64,000 nt of DNA from Gracilariopsis chorda (Eukaryota; Rhodophyta; Florideophyceae; Gracilariales; Gracilariaceae): positions 62,001 to 126,000 of the forward strand of contig NBIV01000174.1 of assembly GCA_003194525.1 (NCBI GenBank), read 5' to 3'. The notes under the pieces are model-generated. The model was not told the DNA's origin. It worked only from the letters and a program-made list of their open reading frames with translations, and did no database searches. A program made the position numbers and the translations under genes. Below, in pieces: positions 21,825 to 31,751 of this stretch; positions within the stretch are counted from its first letter, which is position 1; every line of letters begins with the position of its first letter.

Positions 21825-24250
21825 TCACCTGGACCTCGAGGAAGAGCTGCGACGTACTTCAGCTTGTTCCTCTGCTAAGTGCAGTTCGCTCTCTCTGAGA
21901 TGAAGTTTGTGATACATTATGATGAAAGAAGGGTCATTTCTGATAAGCCAACCGCCATATCTGTCCGAAATCTCAATGATTCTTCGAAGTAGTTCTTCTC
22001 TTCTTTGTGCTCTGTTTTCCTCGGTTATATCTGCAGTTAGAGCTCGTTCATGCTTTTCAATCACAATTTTAGGATCCACCCCTTGTTGAAAGGAAGTGAC
22101 GACCAAGTACCACAGCTCAGCAGGAGTAGAATAGTATCTTACTTCCTCATCAGAAGCCTTTTCGTACTCGTCACCATGGATATATAGTCCACGAGCTACT
22201 GCCACTTCTCTATAAGTTGAGTAGGATTCGCTCCCAACACGTTTCGGATCATCAAAGGAGCCTAATGAAGAGTTCATATGCATTATTCGGAGAGCGAAGA
22301 GTTCGAGATTTGCGGGAGAAACAAATCTAATTCGAGCCACAGTTCGATCATTTTTGGATCGCTGCACGACGTACATTCGTGGACTTCCTCCATCCCGAGT
22401 GGAGTCAGACTCTGGTACAGAGCGGGGTAGCTTATCTTATACACTTAAAGTATCGTACTTTGTCATGCAGTCCAAATCCATGTACCGGGAGGGTCGTTTG
22501 AAATATCTTTCCAGCAGAGAAGACTTCAGACGTCTAGGCAGTCTTACGTTTCGAACCAAAAACAGTCGCTCTCCACCGAGATTTATGTGAAGTGCCTGTA
22601 CAGTTATATTGATGCGAACATGCCTGAACTCCAAGAGGTTCCATGCAGCTTCAACCGCGCCCACCACTCGAGCTCTCATGTACGCCCTGCTCTCATTTTG
22701 AAGCATGTCGCTCGGTGCACTTGATTGGCTTTCCGTTGGACTTGATACAACCAAATCCTGTTCTTTGGCACTCTTGAAGCATACTTCATGAGGTATGCTA
22801 CGGCTCTGCCACCTTGGGTTCTTTCCACATTGATGTGAGCCTTGTACTTCATTGTGAGATTTGGATTTTATGGAACCACTTTCAAATCTTCTGTCCTTCT
22901 TCTTCGGTAGGTCACTGGATTTGTGTACTCATTTATCGTTATTTCAGCCACAATGTCTTCTCGATCATAACAAAATCTGCACCTCCCGTCAGAGGTACGA
23001 CCACGGCAATATGGAGAGTGTCTGTGCATATTGAATTTCTTCACCAATTTTCGGAGTTCCTGGTCCTCAGTCGAGTCACCCCGAGGCAGTTCGGCTTTGA
23101 TCAAAGTGTCAATGATCTCAGGATCTTCAATTACGCCCCCCTCCAACCAAAGAAGAATATGATGATGTGGAGTTTTCCTCTCCTGGAACTCAAGTTTGGC
23201 GGCAATCCCAATGCATTTGAAGCCAAAGAGCTCTTCTGAATTATTCTGTAGATCCTTCATAATTGAATTTGCATACTGGTTGTACAGTCTTGCAATGAGA
23301 TCTGGCCTCTCAAAAGAATGGCATCTGTCTCCCTGTGGAGAAAATGCTCCGATGTTTTCGTTGTCCATACTAAGCCTTTTCATCTCTTCCCGCCATACGT
23401 TCTTTGTGACTGTGACGAAAAGCATCGGGGAGCCCAGTCGAGCTACCATTGCTTGCACATCTAGTCGTTTTTGTCTCCAGTACGCCGGAGAGTTTTTGTG
23501 ATCACCGGAAAGGAAAAGTTTACCGGGAGGGCCAAGTTCATCTGTTATGGTATGGGTTCCAGCCTGCAGCTCCCTTTCTTCCACCATTCCGATCTGTTCT
23601 GTTTCCAAGTAACGAAGTCTCAAGTCTTCAATTTTTGTGCTAGTACGAGGCAACCATTGCTGAAGAAGAGTACCAGAGTTCAGCAGCACATTATTGGTGG
23701 ACAGTCTTCGCTTGGAGTGTTCTGCCCATGTTAGGCTCCTTTCGTCTCGGTTGTTCGTATCCCTCGATGAAATATATTTTGCTGTATTATACGGGGCATG
23801 AATCTCACCGTAGGGATAGAGCAGTGGAAAAACGCCCTTCTCAGCTTCCATTGAATCAGGCTTCAAACGCTTGTACTTGAAAACTCGACGTCGAAGATTT
23901 CCGGTTGACATGTGATGGGATTCTCTTCCGCCTACAAGCTGGGCAACTGGAGCTCCCGACTTGAAAAGTCCACTTGGCTCTACGACGAAAGCTCTCATTG
24001 CAAGAAGTCGGCCTCGGCTGTCTTCTGGTAACGGTCCTGCACCAGAGCTCACCTCGATTCGGGCTTCATGGGCACCTTGATAATTCTGGACAACTATTCT
24101 TTCCTGTATAGCGTCTGCAGAGATGTTCAGAGTAGAAACGTCCGCGTTTGATCTCCTGCGAATACTTTCGTCAGGTCTGAACAAATGTCTATATCTCTGT
24201 CGGAGAATATCTGGTCTTGTTTGCATAAGATCGTACGACTTTGGAACCAA
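21825..24250 (-). pseudogene. Helitron Rep (HUH endonuclease) region, copy 2
   Basis: The longest piece, 24,250-22,868, is open for 460 codons. It contains the entry segment RQKRLDVQAMVARLGSPMLF and TVTKNVWREEM, a block RPDLIARLYNQYANSIMKDL, and the HUH motif KTPHHHILLWL that binds the metal for strand nicking. A Cys/His-rich segment (HRHSPYCRGRTSDGRCRFC) follows. After stops the frame resumes with RARVVGAVEAAWNLLEFRHV and ALHINL, matching the conserved EA.W....F.H...V..L..HL block of Helitron Reps. A charged linker reaches 21,825. The exact nicking tyrosines were not assigned. Confidence 0.83.
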
Positions 24251-24340
24251 TTATCGAATATTCGGGTTAGACACCATTCTTCTCGTGAAAAAAGAAGAAG
24301 AATCCCGTGAATTAAGACTGGGAGGACGTTCCGAACACAA

Positions 24341-25168
24341 TTATGTGTAGTGCACGTCCTGGCCTGGAACAGAAAGAGACACATTGCCTTGAAGTCGAAG
24401 GAATGACGGAAATCCACCCCAAATTAACTTCATATCCATGAATGTGACAACGGTTGCAAATAACACATTAAAGTATGTTGATAGCGTTTTAAAAGAACGC
24501 AATAGATAGATTTCTTCAACTTGCAAATTGATATGCACTCGTCTGAAAGAAACTCCAAGCGATCTGGAGCTTTTATATCCACAGTATGTTCCTTTGGTCT
24601 CTGCACCAAGCAGAACTGCGCCACAATATTTGCACATACGAATGCGAAGCACCCAGCCCTAATCTTTGAGAGGACACCGAGGTACCCGATAGCCGTTTGC
24701 ACCGCATGTCTTACGACACGCTGGAAGTATGCCAGTGATTGGTGGGTACTCCGGATATGAAGAGCCTGGGCGTGCGAGGCCTTGACGAATATTTTCTGCC
24801 CTTGCATCCCAGACATATTTTGCTCCATAGTGAATGCCTTGGCGAGTTCTCCCAGCGAACCGCATAACCGTCCTATCTCGTTCCTGTTTAATGCCAGAAG
24901 AATGAGAGGAGTCCAAGTGAGTCTCTTCAGGGTTATGAAGTTCCATAAGATTTTGAGGAAGCTTGGTTCTAGTTCCTAAGTCCACCTGCGCAAGTTCGTC
25001 GGTTACGTCTCGATGATGCACGGGCTGTATGTTCTCTCTTGGATGACGGCCTGCTCCTGACCGGCGCACACCACTTCTTGATGTCGGTCGATGCGAAGAA
25101 GAACTCATGTGAGACTGCGAGGACCGGAGAGAGATTGAGAGATTGCTGATCACCTTTAGATGGAACAT
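24341..25168 (-). pseudogene. Helitron N-terminal zinc-finger region, copy 2
   Basis: From 25,168 the frame gives a Ser/Arg-rich head, then YVWDARAENIRQGLARP and a Cys-containing segment (CRKTCGANGYRVPRC). After a frame change it gives MCKYCGAVLLGAE...YCGY, a C-x2-C pattern like the Helitron-like N-terminal domain, and FMDMKLIWGGFPSFLRLQGN. These pieces align in order with copy 1 at the left edge of the window. At least two frame changes separate it from the Rep ORF. Confidence 0.72.
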
Positions 25169-26270
25169 GTACCGTCTCTGCCTTTAAAGTAGTGAACTGG
25201 TGTTGCAGGATAGTTCCCCACCTGACATATACGTATACATATTGTCTTCATTGTCTCAAGATGTTCCTGACACCATCAGTACCTTGATAGTTTACATACG
25301 TAGTACTTTACTGATTAAATATGCATTGCATTCTTATTCGGTCTTGGTTTTCGACTTCAATACATATCGAGTACGATTTACCTACGTATGAAACTTATAG
25401 TTTGTTCTTATTCTTGTTACAGCGTTCTACGTTTCTAGAACTGTATGGCTAACTTAAGCACAACATAGATTAAACCATTTTTTGTTAGAAGGGAATACAA
25501 TTGCATTACTGCGCAGCCTAAGTATGCACTACATAGATTACAACTACTTTTGTTAGAAGGGTATACGTAGGTTGTACTATACGTAATTTATTTTGTTGTT
25601 TGAATAGGTTATGTTTCTATTTTAGCTATTTTCTAATGTGCTGAAGAGTGTGTACTAAAGCTAGAGCTTACCCTAAAGTCGCAGGAACCTTTTTTCCAAG
25701 CAGCCACCTACAACTTATTTTACTCTACTTCTTCTTTTCAACCATTTTCTAACACCATGGCCGATATGTCCTGAACAGAGGTTCGCTACCTACAACTATG
25801 CCGTTTTCACGACCGTGAGGATGCTATTCTACCTCGCTTGGGCACATTATTGGAGAAATTGTGCATCATACAGGCTGCATTGAAGCACACTGATATGCAC
25901 CGTGGCAATGTCAATTGGTTTTTTTTGAAGAGATTTTGTGCTCCATCGGCGCGAAAATTGACACAGTGTACCCGGAATTGAAAGAATACCGCGTGAATCG
26001 ACGCAGCAAGGATTTGCCTGTTCGCTGGCCGTCAGAGATATCCACGGGTGAGACGGTTTCAACGAGGCTGATAGACTGTGAGTCTGTGGAGAGTGACAGA
26101 TCATACACGTGCTCGACTGATTCGCGACAGTAGGGCAAATCCTTTGATTATCATTTGCTCGTTGTTTGGAGGGAAATAAATGTGCTTTTATTGATGTATT
26201 CTAAGAGGTCAAGTTCCTCGTTGTCAGAGCAATCCGTAGGTAGGTTAGACAAGGCTGAGAAGGGCCTTCG
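25169..26270. other. No gene recognised
   Basis: AT-rich and repetitive in words such as tacgta. A short coding-like run starting at 25,758 (ATG, an early TGA, then about 55 open codons) matches nothing I recognise and is not called. The right end borders the hairpin array. Confidence 0.4.
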
Positions 26271-26273
26271 GCG

Positions 26274-26532
26274 CTACCACTCTTTCCTGCATTTGTAATG
26301 TCTGCATCTTGCCTGAAGAAAAGAGTGATAGGGCAGCCCTACCATTCTTTTCTGCAGTTGTGACGTTTCCATCCTGCCTGCAGGAAAGAGTGGTACCGCC
26401 GCCCTACCACACTTTACTGCAGTTGCGATTTCTGCATGTTGCTTGCAGGAAAGAGTGGTAGGGCCGCCCTACCACACTTTCTGAAGTTGTGATGTCTGCA
26501 TCTTGCCTGCAGGAAAGAGTAATAGGGTCGGA
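26274..26532. repeat. Tandem array of four 65-bp hairpin-forming units
   Basis: Units start at 26,274, 26,339, 26,404 and 26,469, an exact 65-bp period. Each unit carries a left arm like ctaccactctttcctgca and, after about 22-25 bp, a right arm tgcaggaaagagtggtag, which is its reverse complement apart from one to three mismatches per unit. The loop sequence (ttgtgatgtctgcatcttgc) is also conserved, and units are joined by ggccgcc-like linkers. The whole array could fold as a row of stem-loops on either strand. No coding frame explains it. Confidence 0.88.
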
Positions 26533-26559
26533 GCTTGAGAGATCACAAACCTGAGAATG

Positions 26560-26585
26560 AAACGTTTTGGTTGTCCAAAACGTTT
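26560..26585. repeat. Perfect 11-bp stem-loop
   Basis: aaacgttttgg (26,560-26,570), loop ttgt, ccaaaacgttt (26,575-26,585). It lies 30 bp after the hairpin array. The 13-bp word tttgattatcatt starts at its right end (26,583) and also occurs at 26,143, so the two copies bracket the array. Confidence 0.85.
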
Positions 26586-26641
26586 GATTATCATTGGTGC
26601 AAAGAGCTGGCGTACCAAAAACCTCAAAAAAGGAGCGTGAA

Positions 26642-26691
26642 GCACGATTTTGGGTGCTGGCGCAGTTTGCGCCAAAAAAACGAAATCGTGC
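26642..26691. repeat. Nested stem-loop
   Basis: An outer 9-bp inverted repeat gcacgattt (26,642) / aaatcgtgc (ending 26,691) encloses an inner 7-bp one, tggcgca / tgcgcca (26,658-26,674). It is the last member of the hairpin cluster. It may be a fold-back element or a structured non-coding RNA, but nothing else supports either. Confidence 0.8.
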
Positions 26692-26699
26692 ATTTTACT

Positions 26700-27136
26700 T
26701 AGTTTTTAAGGGGTGCGAAGGTGTTGTCGCACAAATCCTTAGTTAGATTAGAAGACTTGGGGTCTTCTTCTTCTTTTCTTTTTTATGGGCACACATTACC
26801 TGATTACGGCATTGTGGTAGAATCTAACTCTACAAGGGAGCTTTTCTTCGTCTAGCATGCTAAACTCTATGTACATAAAGCTCCTCGGAAAGAAAGATTT
26901 TCTCTGTCCCGTAGTACCAATCTCTATTCATGTCCCTGGGATGTAGCCGATGACTGCTGCTTGCTCTCACCTTGCAGCAGCCGTGTTGCGCTCACTAGCT
27001 ACTATCTCGGAACATGGAAAGATTAGTACCAAGCTTCTACGCGAAGACCCGAGATCGGATCCATTTCGTTCTGACGCGATTCGCCTTTTCCATTCTTTTC
27101 TCTGCTATTCCTTCCCTTTCCACCAGAGGACGTCAG
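26700..27136. other. No gene recognised
   Basis: Contains a small hairpin gaagac-ttggg-gtcttc followed by a pyrimidine run near 26,750-26,785. It then leads into the end of the broken gag-protease relic on the minus strand. No supported reading frame. Confidence 0.35.
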
Positions 27137-28370
27137 CTAAGGGGCACACCACGACAAGGCGGATTCATAAGCCATGAAATTGTGAGAAGCAAAAGAATCA
27201 ATTACAACGTCTACAGCATGACCGTTTAGTGAAGCATCATACATCCAGCGTTTATCCTCTGTCATGGTTAATGCGGAGAGGAACATATGTGACTTCTGAG
27301 AGTCACTGTGTATTGCCGTACCTTCGTACGGCTGAGCTAGTTTTTTCCTCTCGTTGCTGCTTTCGTTTCTCAATTTCCTTTCGGCAAGGATGAATGGGGT
27401 CACTGAAAGGCTTTCCACAACATACACAGCACATGTCACTACTACGGTACAATCGTCCTTCTCCTTTCTGGGCGAGGCCCCAAGATATCGCTTCTGGGTC
27501 TTTGGACTGCCTCTGAGTAGTATAAGAGTTTTGTTTGGGAGTTGTGTTTCCTTTCTACTTAGACTTAATATCTCGCTTTCCTCCATAGAGCCCACTCTTT
27601 TATGATGTCTTCTCAAGCTCACTAGTCACTTTCATAGACAGTTATATCATGCGAGCATAGTCAAAAACTGCTTGCATGTTTGGATTGCCGTAGCCATCGA
27701 TTGGTTGTGATGTAGGAAATTTCTCCGTAAAATTTCTTTTCACTGCGCGGGGCATGCTGTTGAAGAAATAGATATAGGCTTCGTTTGTTGGTGTACCACA
27801 CAACATCATCAGATCTTCCAACTTAGAAATAAATTCCTGAAGTTTCACGTATTCATTGCGCTTCATTTCCATTAGCTTGATGTGTGCTTTAGGAATCTCG
27901 TTGCTTGGTACAAGCTCCTGTGTCATTGCAGTTCTGAGTTCGTCCAATTTGTTCGGTTTGACGCTGTTATGTTCCAAACGCCTTATCCAGGTAGAAAAAT
28001 TGTCCTGAAGGTGGCATTCTGCTAAGGCTAACATTTTTTCCTGGGAACAGTTGCACCACGTTTTATACTTCTGAATTGCATAAAAGAAGCTCTGTATCTT
28101 TTTGGAGGTTCTATCGGACGCCTTTTCAGAAAACATGGGCACTGACGGTGATTTAAAACTTGAACCCATCTAAGGTGACGGAGACGGTGCAGTTGTTTGA
28201 GAGCTATTGTTGCTTTGAAGTGTTGCAATCAGAGCAGCTTGTTGCTGTTGAACGTCTCGCATGTTCTGAATTTGTTTTTATAACTGTTCCATGCTTGGAT
28301 CAGTGTTTTGTGAAGGTTCTGTGGGATCGTGATTTTGAGTTGAACGACGCATAGCAAAAACGTGTGTTGT
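27137..28370 (-). pseudogene. Gag-protease relic of a Ty3/gypsy element (element D)
   Basis: From 28,350 leftwards a frame starts with ATG (MRRSTQNHD), has a TAA and a TAG, and includes a Gln-rich stretch (VQQQQAALIATL). It continues as a 175-codon capsid-like ORF (28,169-27,642) with KIQSFFYAIQKYKTW, STWIRRLEHN, KLDELRTAMTQELVP and LQEFISKLEDLMMLCG. The following ORF ends with NGHAVDVVIDSFASHNFMAY, which matches a retroelement aspartic protease (IDSGASHNF), with Gly changed to Phe at the active site. Pol is absent. A broken, truncated copy. Confidence 0.72.
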
Positions 28371-30420
28371 TCCGAAATACGTTGCTGATGCTACCAATTG
28401 TAAGAGATGACAGCGGGAGTCTCTCGTTTTGCTACAATAACAATTCGTTTACAAAAATATGTCTCCGTTCTCTCTTGTAACTATCGAGAGAATCGTTGGC
28501 TTAAGTGGGAATCTTGTTGTCTTGGGGTCATGTTCTATAAGGGCGTGAACTCAAACTCAACTTCAAGTAATGGACGTGAGTTTACATTAACGGTCTTCTT
28601 GTTACGTGTTCTATTGCAGGCATTGTTTAGGTGGCAACCGTATTTCCAAGCGACCGCCGTGTTCCTTTACATGATCATTTAGCAAAAGAATGCTACGGTT
28701 TCAATGACTAGTCTCTTTCTTTGTCAATGTGAAGGAAGTTATGAAGATAATTCCGTTAATGCAAGAACTCTACGAATGCAAGCGCAAATATGATTCCATT
28801 TTTCTACTGTTGTTTGATCTAGAGAGAGGGGTTCTTCTCAATATAACCCCTACCGTAGTCTTGGAATTAGAGGCGCGAGCTCATATAAACACACATACAC
28901 ATTTTTCCACTTATGAAGGCGTGGAGAAGGCGATTGCAGTTCCGGACAGTACATTGGTGTTCGCTTGCGATAATCTTGCCTCCCAGAACTACTTGAACGC
29001 AAAACTTAAACATCTGTCGTGGGATGACCTCTTTTAGCTTATTCACTATCCAGCGAATGCGTTCAGTCCTAATTTTACCACGTGCTTAGAAGCAAAGCAG
29101 ACAACTAGTTGGCCAGATTGGAGACGCCTTAATTGAACGCCTGGGCATCTTTTCCTCGTATGAGCCTGATTCTCCTGGATAGGAACCTACTTAGATATCT
29201 AACTAACTAATCTGAAAGCAGTGGTTCAGCTTGAAGGAGCCACATGCGGCTAGCGGTTTATAAGGATAACAATCCAGTGACGAGGGTGAAAGCTTGAGGT
29301 CGTCCTTCCCTATCATGCACAGCAGATGTACGAGGTTTGAGGGCTGTCACACTTCTGTTCAGGTACGTGACATGGGGCGTGAGACACTGGTTGGTGTTTC
29401 ACGGCGCATGTGACGGTCACATGATTGTGACAATATGTCGCAGATTATGTGCTTGGTTTCATTTCGCGTTGAGATGCGCTTTGACGTGCCAAGCAGTCGA
29501 GCGGAAGGGCCCGCAGATGAATGAATACCACCCTCTTGACTCCGAGGAAGAAGTTGTGTCTTCTTTTTTGTCCCTTGTCACCGCTGCTATCCTCAGTGGA
29601 TATCTCGCTAACACCTGGTTGCTGCGTAAGTGTAGCATTCCATCAACATCATGGCTACTAAGTCCTGAAAACAACAAGCACTCACAACCGTCAATCATGC
29701 ATAAAATGAGATTATTCTCATCAAACGCTGAACTCGCACGAAAAAGTGCTCCTCAAGGTTCTGAGTACATACTTTGCAGCTCTCTTAACACCAGGTCGAG
29801 ATGGGCAAGCTCGAGATGTAGACCACTTGCTAGATGTAAAAAACTCTTAAAATTCAACACTGGGGCGGCTTCTACCTTTTGGACTCATCGACTTCCCGAG
29901 GTGTCAACACTAAATATTGCTCAGTTGGAGGTGGACAACACACAGCGACACATCTCAACAAGGCTGGGTTAGAATCAGAAGAACGGAGAAGCTGAACGAG
30001 TATTTCTTGCGCAGAGCTACTATCATTATGCTTCCGTTTCCAATGGGACAAGCAAGAGCCCACCAAAAGAACACCTTCATTCTATACCCCTAAACTAGCA
30101 GAGACTAAGGTAACCCTCTACCCCCGAAACATGCAATCCTGCATACAATCGTCCCTATTCGTCATGAAGAGCATCTCCCTCGCAATGGCGTCCAAAAATC
30201 AATCGAATGAGAATCCTTGACCACCCAGTACGCATACTGAACAATACTTAACCAACAACTTATGCCCACGTAATTATCACAGCTTTCAACACATTCTCTA
30301 TACGCGACACTACACACAATCCATTGCCTCACCTCTCACATTCTAACATCGCCAACTCGAAACACAAAACCTCTCCAAGTAGCAAATATGCTTTCTCCTC
30401 TCCCTACATGAACTCGTCCT
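28371..30420 (+). other. Transition zone with two unrecognised ORFs
   Basis: Separates element-rich DNA from the gene region. Two plus-strand ORFs are open: 28,729-29,037 (102 codons, starting MKEVMKIIPLMQELYECKRK) and 29,337-29,972 (211 codons, with an in-frame ATG at 29,519 that starts MNEYHPLDSEEEVV and is followed by a hydrophobic segment). Neither resembles a family I know, and composition does not set them apart from decayed elements. They are not called as genes. Confidence 0.3.
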
Positions 30421-30429
30421 CCCAGCCCC

Positions 30430-30437
30430 TATAAAAC
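30430..30437 (+). promoter_or_regulatory. TATA box of the first secreted Asp/Lys-rich protein gene
   Basis: tataaaac lies 163-170 bp upstream of the ATG at 30,600 in C-rich DNA. The convergent paralog has TATATAAA at nearly the same distance from its start, which supports both assignments. Confidence 0.65.
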
Positions 30438-30599
30438 CCGATCCCCAATTCCTTCACCTCAGCTCATCCCGTCACCCAGTTCCAACAACTTCCTTCTCCT
30501 CAGCCTCTAAAACAGCCCAGCTCACTTCAGCTTTCCCCGCTACACTCTGCAAGCCATTCGTTTCTGTTTTCATTCTACATCCTCCCTTCCATCCCGAAA

Positions 30600-31751
30600 A
30601 TGAGAGTCCTTGCTCTTACATATCTCCTGCTGCTCGCCCTGGTCTTCACCCTCGCTTCAGCTCGTGCTCTCTGGAGTTCTGATCACGGTTACTTCTCAAG
30701 AAATCAAATTGATTCCACTCACTCATCTTTCCAGCCCTCCATCAGGACTCTCAAGGACACAAACGCAAAGCAAACGCCCTCCGAAGCCAGTATCAAACTC
30801 TCAGCCTACGCCGATGCCCAAGTCTTCGTCAACGGTGTACTCAAAGAGAAAGTCGACTCCGGAAGCACCGCAACCGTTACCGTCTCTGTTGCAAAGGGAG
30901 ACGTCGTCGGTATTCTCGCCGAAAAGACCTCTGACAAAGCGGCCATCTTGACCACCATCGTCTGGAACGGACACACATACCGCTCCGATACCGCTCACTA
31001 CAGAACCCGCACTGATGACTTCCTCTCGTGGCCTACCGACCAGAAAGCACACTGGAACAATCGCGTCGACAAATCCAGCAAAGAGCTCAAGAAGGCCTTC
31101 TGTAAGTGGGACAAGGCCGATGAAGTAGACATCAAACACAACAAGTTTGACCGCAAAGCGCGCTTCATTTGGAAGCTGGTATCGGAAGGCAAGGGTAACA
31201 AAAAGAAGACGCTCCCCGCACACACCGTTCACTTCCGACATGTGATTGGCGGAGACAACTGTGGTGGAAAGAAGCAAAATGGATCTGACTCTTCAGACGG
31301 CGACGACAAAGACAGTGACGACGATGACGACGAGGACGGCAAGAAGAAGGGCGGTAAGAAGAACGGAAACAAGAACGGTTCCAGTGATGACGGTGGCGAT
31401 GATACCAAACCTAAGGGCCGCGTGCCCACAGACAAGGACGCGACTGAAACTAAAAACAACGACGGCGACTACAACACCGACTTTTCGGGTCTGTCTGACT
31501 CCACAGAGCCAGACACGTGCAAGTGTAAGGTTAGCTCCTCGAAGGGCGGCGAATGCTACGACATGGAGAACCCCAGCGACAAGGAGGGCGAATGCAAACC
31601 GCGTCCGTGTGAAGCGAAATTCGAATGCGCCGAGGACGGCGTCATGATATGTATGAAGCGTCACACCATGGAGAAAGTGGTTATGGTGCGCCCACATGTT
31701 TGCAAGATGGTAGCGTCTGAGTCAGATACGCTCATGCCATACAACGGTTGA
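30600..31751 (+). CDS. Secreted Asp/Lys-rich protein with Cys-rich tail (paralog 1, short repeat)
   Basis: 383 residues, single exon. A clear signal peptide (MRVLALTYLLLLALVFTLASA, cut near residue 21) is followed by a linker. A domain of about 150 residues (roughly 60-220) then contains YADAQVFVNGVLKE and KGDVVGILAEKTSDKA, looking like a beta-rich fold. Next comes an acidic/basic low-complexity segment with one KKKGGKKNGNKNGS unit, and a C-terminal Cys-rich domain of about 70 residues (CKCK, GGECYD, EGECKPRPCE, FECAED). Probably extracellular or cell-wall associated. Alternating Asp and Lys blocks could bind cations or sulfated polysaccharide, but that is inference. Its paralog lies convergent at 33.6-35.1 kb and shares near-identical DNA. 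No known family was recognised. Confidence 0.85.
   Translation: MRVLALTYLLLLALVFTLASARALWSSDHGYFSRNQIDSTHSSFQPSIRTLKDTNAKQTPSEASIKLSAYADAQVFVNGVLKEKVDSGSTATVTVSVAKGDVVGILAEKTSDKAAILTTIVWNGHTYRSDTAHYRTRTDDFLSWPTDQKAHWNNRVDKSSKELKKAFCKWDKADEVDIKHNKFDRKARFIWKLVSEGKGNKKKTLPAHTVHFRHVIGGDNCGGKKQNGSDSSDGDDKDSDDDDDEDGKKKGGKKNGNKNGSSDDGGDDTKPKGRVPTDKDATETKNNDGDYNTDFSGLSDSTEPDTCKCKVSSSKGGECYDMENPSDKEGECKPRPCEAKFECAEDGVMICMKRHTMEKVVMVRPHVCKMVASESDTLMPYNG

Larger units (their letters stand above)
20196..25168 (-). mobile_element. Helitron, copy 2 (nearly full length)
   Basis: Minus-strand Helitron with zinc-finger N-terminus, HUH Rep domain and PIF1-type helicase in that order. On the minus strand the coding end is followed by a compact stem-loop (GTGGCC-GAA-GGCCAC, 20,199-20,213) a few bases before the AT-rich element C resumes, as expected for the 3' hairpin of Helitrons. 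The usual CTRR terminus is not visible. The 5' end beyond 25,168 could not be fixed. The frame is followed mostly with isolated stops. Confidence 0.82.

Noticed and set aside
22814..23734. Plus-strand ORFs inside Helitron copy 2
   Set aside because: Shadows of the 460-codon Rep frame on the minus strand, which carries the HUH motif.
26274..26532. CRISPR array
   Set aside because: The spacers are as conserved as the repeats, the period is 65 bp with internal dyads, there are no cas genes and the context is eukaryotic.
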